From: Proteles cristata cristata
Lineage: Eukaryota; Chordata; Mammalia; Carnivora; Hyaenidae
Assembly (NCBI GenBank): GCA_017311185.1
Contig: JAESUZ010000457.1
Location: forward strand, 62,001 to 126,000
DNA length: 64,000 bases
Reading direction: 5' to 3'
How positions within the stretch are numbered: position 1 is the stretch's first letter; each line of letters starts with the position of its first letter. A model generated the notes under the pieces. It was given only the letters and a program-made list of their open reading frames with translations, was not told the DNA's origin and ran no database searches. Of this stretch, positions 56,585 through 64,000 are shown one piece after another. Position numbers and translations under genes: made by a program.

Positions 56585-57040
56585 AATTGGCTTCCTAGGG
56601 TTGCCATAACAAATGACCACAAACTGAGTGGCGGAAATCAACACAGATATTTATTCTCCCCCAGCTCTGGAGGCCAGAAGTCTGAAAGTAATCTGGATTG
56701 GTTCCTTCTCGGGGGCTCAAGGGAGAATCCATTCCATGACAATCTCTCAGCTTTCTGGAGACTGTTGGTAGTCCTTGGCATTTCCTGTCTTGTGGCAACA
56801 TAACTCCAGCTGTGCCTCTGTGGTCATACAGCATTCTCCCTGTGTGTTTTTGTCCCAATTTCCCTCTTATCAGGACATCAGTCATTGGATTAGGGCCCAC
56901 GTGAATCTAATATGGTCTCATCTTAACTTGTTTATAACTGTGACGATTCTCTCCAAATAAGCTCACATTCATAGGTAGCAGACGATAGGACTTGAACATA
57001 TGTTTTGAGGGTCGGGGGTGGGGTGGGGCGAAGGGACACA
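56585..57040 (-). mobile_element. MaLR LTR (MLT1 type), antisense
   Basis: GGTTGCCATAACAAATGACC, CAGCTCTGGAGGCCAGAAG, GGGAGAATCCATTCCATGAC, TTGGATTAGGGCCCACGTG and CATAGGTAGCAGACGATAGG, ending GGGACACAGTTGAATCAATAA: antisense MLT1-like LTR. Not closely similar to the pair at 26-29 kb. Confidence 0.8.
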
Positions 57041-57582
57041 GTTGAATCAATAATTATCAAAGTAAATTAAAAGACAATGCAGATAGTAAAATGTGATGCA
57101 TCTTGTTATTCTTTAAACCACATTGTTGAGAAATTTCCCTAGGTTTACCAATAGCCACAATCTTTTCAAATACTGGAAGACTGGTTTATGAATACTTAGA
57201 TTTCTAAAAAATGGAAAAATACATGCTCCCAAGCTCCTAATTAATGCATCCAAGTGGAAAGAGAGTGATAAACACAATAGTTCTCTATAATAAATGGCAA
57301 AAACAAATATAGGGACATCATATTTACATAAAAATGAAAAAATTAATCTCTCTTAAAAAGACAAACCAGTTTGCCTCTTACTTTATCTTACTTTTGAGTG
57401 AAAAATTTCTTTGAGAATAAAATATTATTGGAGAATGGACTTTTACTTTCATAATTCTTTAATTTGTTTCTTTTTTAAAACTGTAGAGTCTACCACAAAT
57501 AGAAAGTAACACTAAATCAAGTGAACATTCCAATTTTACACTGTTTCATGCATGTATTAACTCAGAGAGAGAATAACTTTTT
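57041..57582. other. Short AT-rich stretch
   Basis: No feature recognised. Confidence 0.4.
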
Positions 57583-57781
57583 TAAAAGTTTTTTTAAAAA
57601 TTTATTTTGAGAGAGAAAGAGAGAGAAGACACACATGAGCAGGGGAGGGGCAGAGACAGAGAGAATCCTGAGCAGGCTCCATGCTGTCATCACATATCCC
57701 AACACAGGGCTTGAACCCATGAACTGTGGGATCATGACCTGAGCTGAAGTCAAGAGCCAGATGCTTAAACGACTGTGCCAC
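57583..57781 (-). mobile_element. SINEC-type SINE, 5' end lost
   Basis: TTTTTTAAAAATTTATTTTGAG, GACACACATGAGCAGGGGAGGG, TTGAACCCATGAACTGTGGG; the head stops at CTGTGCCAC, so the last about 10 bases are missing. Duplication CAGAGAGAGAATAACTTTT / CAGAGAGAGAAGAACTTTT. Confidence 0.95.
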
Positions 57782-57801
57782 CAGAGAGAGAAGAACTTTT
57801 A

Positions 57802-59676
57802 ATTCAACCCAGTAAAATGTTTCTGCTTCATTTCTCACTGGCCCATAGATCATGCCGAGCTGAATGTTTCCTGCTATGCTTTCTTTCTGCCTTGAATGAA
57901 ATGTGGGCACTGCAGAGTACAGAAAAAGTCATGTGTACAGGTGAGAGGAATCTAGCAAGTGCTTTAAGTTCCTTTGAATTAATACCATGTTTGGGTTAAG
58001 GACTAGGGGGCATTTTAGGAAGGGAAAAGGTAATGCTTTTAATGAAAATGCTAGGAAACTAGAGGGATTTCAACCCGGTTTAGCAAAATCACTTGTGAAC
58101 ATGCAACTGTAAGTGAGTGATTTCAATGGAAACCAACTGGAGTTCCATGAAATTATTCAGCACTTGAAAATAAGGCCAAGAGAGGGTTAGGGTTAAGGCT
58201 TGCTTGTCCTTTCAATGCCATACTGCAACATTGTTCAACACGTCCACTCGGGAATTCAGTAGGGGAATGCACCTTTGCTCACTGTTATTGATTAAGGGCT
58301 CAGAATGTTAACTTATGGGTCTTGTTTGAGAAAGGTAAATAACTTTGTTCAGGTAAAAAAAGATCACCATAGGTTATGGTCTGGTTGCCCTGGGGCTCAT
58401 GAGCCAGTCTTGTATCTAGCAGTTTGGGTATAGCTTCAAGTTCCCAGATCCTCTCCTACACTTAAGACCAGCTTTACCCTCTTACTGGGTCCCATGTTAG
58501 TGAGTTAATACTTCTTCAACCTATATTTATTCCCTTATTTTATTTTTGCAGGATAATAATTTTGAAAAACTTTTGGAATGGATACTTTGATACATATTTG
58601 GACTTTTTATCTGTACCCTCGTTTTTAGCAGTGGAAATATAAGAATTTATCAAAGTACTAGTGGTGTGTTTTCTCGTGCAAGAACCTTGTAGGTCCTGAA
58701 AGGAGGTCATGGATCAAATCCCCTCAAATGCTTTGCTTTTATATGTGGGCAGAATCACATCAAATGCCAGAATAAAATACCTCATTTGTTTTCATCTTAT
58801 GATTATCTGCAAATGAAATTCTGTAATGATGGCTTTTAAAAAATAGCTTTTGTATAAGGAGGGGAGGAGGGGAGATGAATGTTAATATCAAATAATTGAA
58901 TCTGATTTCTAAGGCACTGGAATGGCCTGAAGAACTGTGAGAGAGGCATTTAAAACCAATTCCCCATTGTTTAGTTTTATATTTGGATTGGGGGTACTAA
59001 GTGAAGAAACGAGTATGGGACAAGAGGTCCCACAGGCAAGGAAAATTCCACCCTAAGGAAGGTTTAGGGGATGTTGGTGCTAAATATCCAGATTTTGGCC
59101 TGCAGAACTGCAATTAAATGACTCTCATGAGCTGCGAAAGGACTGATTTTTATTCTCGTTCACACGGAGATGACTACACACCACCACCAACACAACAGAT
59201 GACTATTGGTGCTCCCCTGGGTGAAGCAATCATCCCAACCTCCCATGCCCTGTGGGCTGAGTCATCTGCTACTCCACTTCCTGGCTGTGCTGGCTCCTGG
59301 CTTCGAACCTTACCACTATCCAGCTGGGGCCCAATTTTCATTTCAAAAACTACAGTCTAAATGTCCTCCCAGTGGGACCTGTCCCCACACTTATTACAGA
59401 AAATTGCTGTTACATAAACCACTCTCCTTCTTGTTCTATTTTCTGCCCCCTTTTGCTAAATGCAATGATTTTGATGGATGAGGGTTTTTTAAAATGGCTT
59501 CAAAGGAGAAATCTCTCCTCTTGCAAGTGAAGCAAATCTTGTGGGATGTCAGAAGGTAGAAAATAGAATTGGTACCCAATTTCATTATAGAAAGAAGACA
59601 GGCCTGTTTAGTCAATCAGTACAATGCAGGAATTTCCAATATTAAGATATCTGGCAGCATATCCACTGTGAGTCCC
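57802..59676. other. Stretch without recognised gene
   Basis: Unique-looking. Contains a GGGTTAGGGTTAAGG motif at 58184-58198. Frames at 57775-57999, 59118-59481 show no domain. Confidence 0.5.
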
Positions 59677-59699
59677 CATCAAAAGAGTAGGGTGACTTT

Positions 59700-59900
59700 T
59701 TAAGTGTTTATTTATTTTTGAGAGAAAGACAGAGAGCGAGTGAGCAGAAGAGGGACAGAGAGATAGTGAGACACAGAATCCGAAGCAGACTCTAGGTTCT
59801 GAGCTGTCATCGGAGAACGGGGCTCGAAGCCATGAAATGCAAGATCATGACCTGAGCTGAAGTCGAATGCTTAACCAACTGAACCACCCAAGTGGTGGTT
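59700..59900 (-). mobile_element. SINEC-type SINE, head altered
   Basis: GTTTATTTATTTTTGAGAG, GAATCCGAAGCAGACTC, GAACGGGGCTCGAAGCC; the head ends CCACCCAAGTGGTGGTTC, which differs from the usual GGCGCCCC and forms a short palindrome. Duplication AAAAGAGTAGGGTGA / AGAAGAGTAGGATGA. Confidence 0.92.
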
Positions 59901-60107
59901 CAGAAGAGTAGGATGAATTTTAAGATGTGGTGAGATACCCCTTGAGTTAGATCTTGGCCTTTCCATTGAATTCTCTGCAGTTACTCCTTTACCCCCCAGC
60001 TTACTGGAACTAAAACATATCTCTTCTGTCCTCCAAATTTACCAATCCATCCCCAACTGCAAATGTTTTGTTCTCCATATAATGTGCTTACTTCCAATTG
60101 TCAATTC

Positions 60108-60292
60108 TTTTTTTTTAATGTTTGTTTGTTTATGGTGGGGGGGGGGGAGAAGGGCAGAGAGTGAGGGGGAAAGAGAGAATTCTAAGCAGGCTCCTTGCTG
60201 ATGTTGGGCTTGAACTCACGAACCGTGAGATCACGGCCTGAGCTGAAATCAAGAGTTGGAGGCTTAACCAGCTAGTCACCTGGGTCCCCCTC
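60108..60292 (-). mobile_element. SINEC-type SINE
   Basis: TTTTTTTTAATGTTTGTTTG tail, an 11-G run at about 60137, CTCACGAACCGTGAGATC, and head ending GTCACCTGGGTCCCCC. Duplication near AATTGTCAATTCTT / AGCTGACAATTCTT. Confidence 0.93.
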
Positions 60293-60387
60293 CCAGCTGA
60301 CAATTCTTATAGCATACACTGATACCAGTGACAATATAGAGGGTATCTGTGCAAATGACTATGTGTCTTCTGGAGGGAAGGCAGATG

Positions 60388-60570
60388 TCTATATGCAGAG
60401 CATCTCAAACTCATACTTCTCAATGTCTGTATAAATCAACTGGGGACCTGCTTAAATGCAGATTCCTATTCAGAAGGTCTGGGTGGGGCCTGAGATCCTA
60501 CATTTCTAACCAGCCCCCAGATGCTGCTGATTCTGCTGGTCCAGCAACCAGGCTTTGAGAATGGTTGCTC
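60388..60570 (+). mobile_element. MER5A-type DNA transposon
   Basis: CATCTCAAACTCATACTTCTC, CTGGGGACCTGCTTAAATGC, GTCTGGGTGGGGCCTGAG, ATGCTGCTGATTCTGCTGG and TTTGAGAATGGTTG keep the full MER5A order. One of the better preserved copies. The small 69-aa frame here is an artefact. Confidence 0.85.
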
Positions 60571-60777
60571 TAAGACATACCTCCTATTTTAGGACAGTGG
60601 GACTTATGACCAAGGGCAAAGCCAAAGAAGCACCTTCTCTATTACTATGGAAGAAACTGTGATCTTTGTCTGCCAAGTAAGCCCCTTAATAATTCCTTAC
60701 CTGCTCTGCCCTATACTGCAACCACTATTTATCTGTGTTCTTAAAATGTAAAACTAAATTAATTAAACATTTTATTC

Positions 60778-60905
60778 CTGGTTGCACAAGCCACCTTTTA
60801 AGTACTCGACAGCTATGTGTGTCCAACAGCTACCCTATTGGATGGCAAAGATGTAAGCCATTTCTATTCCTACAGAAAAGTTCTACCTAACAATGCTGTT
60901 CCGTA
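60778..60905 (+). mobile_element. Non-autonomous DNA transposon remnant (MER type)
   Basis: GGTTGCACAAGCCACC, AAGTACTCGACAGCTATG, CCCTATTGGATGGCAAAG and CTACAGAAAAGTTC fit the common MER-type family also seen at 5.45 kb. Weak. Confidence 0.45.
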
Positions 60906-61557
60906 AGAATTCTAAAAATCTTTCTAGTCAACGATGCTAGTTCAAGGTCCACCCACACTTTGCGTAGCAAAAACCTATGGAACATGCATTTCTTTTTGGA
61001 TCTGCACCAATATCATAAATGGTCTGATTATACTTTCATGGGCCCTGGTTCTGAACCACATGTAGAAACACCTGACAGTCCAAAACATGTAATAACATGC
61101 CAGCAAGAATAGATGTTTTGCCGCCGCTGAAGGTAGACTGAGCATCCTTTTGACATTTCTTTGCTTCAAGGGCCCCAAAGTGACACCTGCCTCATTTACA
61201 GAAGTAAAGTGGGGGAAGTATAGCTTGTTTATGTTAATACAATTCTTACACCTATCAGTATCTCTCTAAAGATACTCTCGTGTATCTGTTGCCCCATTGA
61301 CACCCCTTTCACTGAGACATGGATGGAACCACCTTCCCAATTTTGTCATTGTGCTACATCAAAAAATGAATTGTAAGTATAAGCACAGACAAAAAGTGAC
61401 TCTGACCTTCTGATGGTCATAAGACATATAAGAAAATTAATAACCTATAATCACAATGATTGCACTATTTTCTCCATTCTACATATTGTAACTATTTACT
61501 TAAAATAGACTCTGTCTCCAGATTGACTTACATGCACAAGGGAAGTCAACTATGTGA
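60906..61557. other. Short unique stretch
   Basis: No feature recognised; reverse frame 60975-61178 has no domain. Confidence 0.4.
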
Positions 61558-61640
61558 TGAGTTCTCCAACCCTGATGTATGTTAAAATGACCTGATTAAA
61601 GATGCCTGGCCTCATCTCCAAGCCAGAAGACTGAGGTTGG
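61558..61640 (+). mobile_element. MER5A-type fragment
   Basis: GTTCTCCAACCCTGATGTATG, TTAAAATGACCTGATTAAAG and GATGCCTGGCCTCATC resemble MER5A. Partial. Confidence 0.5.
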
Positions 61641-62190
61641 GCACTTTCCACGAGCCCTACTGGAAAGTTATGACACATGTTATCTACTCAGAGCCACTCA
61701 TCAAGTCTTGGCTTGGCTGCCCATGGCTTTCTATAGCCCAGAAGATCCCTGCATCCTGTGGAACTCCTTGTTCCCCCAGATGGTAGATGCTTGGGAGGTT
61801 TTTTGTACGTCCGGAACTCACACTACATTTGATGCCCAGAAAGGATAAATGTATTTCTCATCTGTTGCCACAAAAAGCAGAAATGCCATTGTTCCTTTAA
61901 AATGGATATGTTCTTAGTCTCTGAAACCCTAAAACTTCTTTCTGAGCATGACAAGGGATGAGACTTTGTCAAAGACATTTGATTTTTCTAACAGGTACTG
62001 TCCAAATTATATACGTTAAAAAAAAATCCCAACAACAGTAAAGATGGAATTCTAATTACAGGGGACTGTGGACCAGAATAACTTGCAAACTCTTTTATCT
62101 GCCACTCATGCCAGACTTGCTGTATTTCCATCATATACATATTGATTTCAAGAGGGGAATCATCTTTTCTCTGGTCTCAATTAATAGAAC
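61641..62190. other. Short unique stretch
   Basis: No feature recognised. Confidence 0.4.
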
Positions 62191-62196
62191 ATCTGA

Positions 62197-62402
62197 GGGG
62201 CACGTGGGTGGTTCAGTCAGTTAAGCATCAGCTTCAGATCAGGTCACGATCTCGGCCTGTGGGTTTGAGCCCTGCATGGGGCTCTGTGCTAACAGCTCAG
62301 AGCCTGGAGCCTGCTTTGGATTTTTTGTGTCCCTCTTTCTCTGCCCCTCCTCCACTCGTGCTGTCTCTCTCTCTCAAAAATAAATAGAACGTTAAAAAAT
62401 TT
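62197..62402 (+). mobile_element. SINEC-type SINE, first of a nested pair
   Basis: GGGGCACGTGGGTGGTTCAG head, TTTGAGCCCTGC B box, CTCAAAAATAAATAGAACG tail. Its left flank TAGAACATCTGAG is matched only after the second SINE (TAGAATGTTTGAG at about 62618). Confidence 0.95.
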
Positions 62403-62403
62403 A

Positions 62404-62616
62404 GGGGCACCTGGGTGGCTCAGCTGGTTGGGCGTCTGACTTCAGCTCAGGTCATGATCTCGCAGTTCTTGGGTTCGAGCCCCATGTCGGGCTCTGTGCT
62501 GACAGCTATAAGCCTGGAGTCTGCTTCAGATTCTGTCTCCCTCTCTCTCTGCCCCTCCCCAACTCATACTCTGTCTCTTAAAATAAAAAATGAAATTTAA
62601 AAAAAAATTTAAATTT
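62404..62616 (+). mobile_element. SINEC-type SINE, second of a nested pair
   Basis: GGGGCACCTGGGTGGCTCAG head, GGTTCGAGCCCC B box, A-rich tail. It sits in the tail of the first SINE, with AAAAAATTTA on both sides. Confidence 0.96.
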
Positions 62617-62846
62617 TAGAATGTTTGAGCTGATGGGGACCTTAGTGACCATGCAATCATGGAATCACAGTCATTTGGGAGAAATTCAGATGTCCATGTG
62701 ACAGGCCAGGCCAGGACTTCTGCCCTTGGGTCTAGTCCTTGCTGGCTTCTCTGAATTATGGCTTTCACAGGAAGAAGGATACTATTATGGCCACCATGTC
62801 ATTATCTACAGTTTGAAAGTCCGGTTAGAAATGTTCCCTGTTTTTA

Positions 62847-63035
62847 GACATGAGGATATAATGGACAGCATACAGAATGTAGTTAATGATATGTAACAAC
62901 TTTTTACAGTGACAGATGGTAGCTATATTTATTGTGGTGATCACTTTGTAATGTATATACAGAGAGAGAATCACTATTTTGCACACCTGAAACTAATATA
63001 ATTTATATGTCAACTATAATGCAATTTTAAAAGAA
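62847..63035 (+). mobile_element. L1 3' end, 5'-truncated
   Basis: AATGGACAGCATACAGAATG, GTGATCACTTTGTAATGTAT, TTTTGCACACCTGAAACTAA and ATATGTCAACTATAATGC are L1 3'UTR motifs. Duplication GAAATGTTCCCTGTTTTTA (62828-62846) and GAAATGTTCCCACTTTTTA (about 63037-63055), two mismatches in 19. Confidence 0.9.
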
Positions 63036-63055
63036 GGAAATGTTCCCACTTTTTA

Positions 63056-63832
63056 ATCCATATATCACAGAGTCTGTGGTTATGCAGGTAAACATAACCT
63101 GTGGTTACGCTTTGACCTCCCCTCCCTGTTCTAGAGTTTCTGATGGTATATGTCCCATTACTGCTCAGTTGGCAATGAGAACCTCCGGGGAACCCACCTC
63201 TGGCTGCCTTCAAGCCAGCAAAAGTGACAGCAGGCCAGACAGTCTGTGATGTGAAGAAATGTCAGGACCATTGATAGTTGTGAAGCCCAGGATAAGAAAG
63301 AGGGACCAGGCAGTATTTCTGATGGGTCCTCATTGTTTTCCAGACCACTGAGTCAAAATTGGAAGCTCTCAGAAGTAATGGTGATGCGTGACATCAATTT
63401 CCCTGACAAGGTACAGGGGAAAGCTTACCATTCATCCTAAAAGGCTATCTTGTTCCAGGATTCATATACATAAAGTGTGAAACTTTCTGTTTAGCCAGTC
63501 AACACATGTTAAAATACTAATGGGACATAGTTTCTTTCTGAAACAAATACTAAAATGCAGTTTAAAATTTGGAATTATATTAGATTCCTTCTGGGAATAA
63601 TGTAAACAATTCAGTTACCATGTTCATCCAAAGAACATTAAAAACCAGTGCCTCCAATGGATTGCTTTGTTTCATCTATAACAGAACTTTGCCTCATTTA
63701 TAACAGATGAGTGAATTTCTTGGCATGGGATCACTTTTACATATTCAAACCTCTTGTTTTTCCTCCTAAGATGTGTTGTTAATATTTAGGTAGCAGATTA
63801 AATTCTGCTTAGAAGTGTAAAGAGCTGCCTCT
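63056..63832. other. Stretch without recognised gene
   Basis: No feature recognised; small frames at 63010-63249 lack domains. Confidence 0.45.
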
Positions 63833-64000
63833 GGGGTGCCTGGGTAACTCAGCTGGTTAAGCATTCGACTTCAGCTCAGGTCATGATCTCATGGTTTGTG
63901 AGTTCAAGCCCCGCATCAGGCTCTGTGCTGACAGCTGAGTCTGGAGACTGCTTCGGATTCTGTGCCTCCCTCTCATCTGCCCTTCCCCCACTCATGCTCT
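63833..64000 (+). mobile_element. SINEC-type SINE, cut by the window edge
   Basis: GGGGTGCCTGGGTAACTCAG head, GTTCAAGCCCCGC B box, CT-rich region; the A-rich tail lies beyond 64000. Confidence 0.94.

Noticed and set aside
58184..58198. GGGTTAGGGTTAAGG, telomere-like
   Set aside because: Only two units; far too short for an interstitial telomere repeat.

Overview
This window looks like nuclear DNA from a carnivoran mammal, most likely a cat (Felidae). The main evidence is about 39 tRNA-Lys-derived SINEs of the carnivore SINEC type on both strands. Many have the CT-rich, GACAGCGTGAGCAGGGGAGGG-containing form that I associate with the feline SINEC_Fc/Fc2 subfamilies. L1 3' ends of carnivore type and mammal-wide ancient repeats (MIR, L2-like, CR1/L3, MER5A, MaLR LTRs, old L1) fill much of the rest.

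I found no protein-coding exon that I can support. The longer open frames are either L1 ORF2 remnants, SINE read-through, or a consequence of low stop-codon frequency in the GC-rich block. There is no prokaryotic gene, operon, CRISPR array, rRNA or genuine tRNA gene.

Layout. 0-2.5 kb: 3' part of a decayed L1 (continuing off the left edge) followed by an old SINE. 2.6-9 kb: mostly unique DNA with MER5A, a DNA-transposon remnant, MIR and SINEs. 9.8-12.1 kb: old antisense L1 split by a younger L1 3' end. 13-23 kb: a MER/MaLR-age repeat, MIRs, SINEs and unique DNA. 23.5-25.7 kb: a second L1 split by four SINEs. 26.4-28.9 kb: two MaLR-like LTR pieces in opposite orientation that resemble each other unusually closely. 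30.1-32.6 kb: a long L2-age repeat ending in a local direct duplication. 33-41 kb: SINEs, LTR-like pieces and unique DNA. 41.7-43.6 kb: the only strong gene-regulatory candidate, a CpG island with GC boxes, a G-quadruplex motif and splice-donor-like sites on both strands. 43.8-48.5 kb: three further L2-age copies with SINEs. 46.6-55 kb: antisense L1 pieces, an LTR with a visible polyadenylation signal, and TA/CA microsatellites. 55-64 kb: mostly unique DNA with a MaLR LTR, MER5A, and a SINE doublet; a SINE runs off the right edge.

Functionally the window is best read as an intergenic or intronic segment with one probable promoter. I did not find a new biological system. The most useful observations are the inverted LTR pair, the CpG island, the 60-bp direct duplication at 32 kb and several SINE-internal rearrangements.
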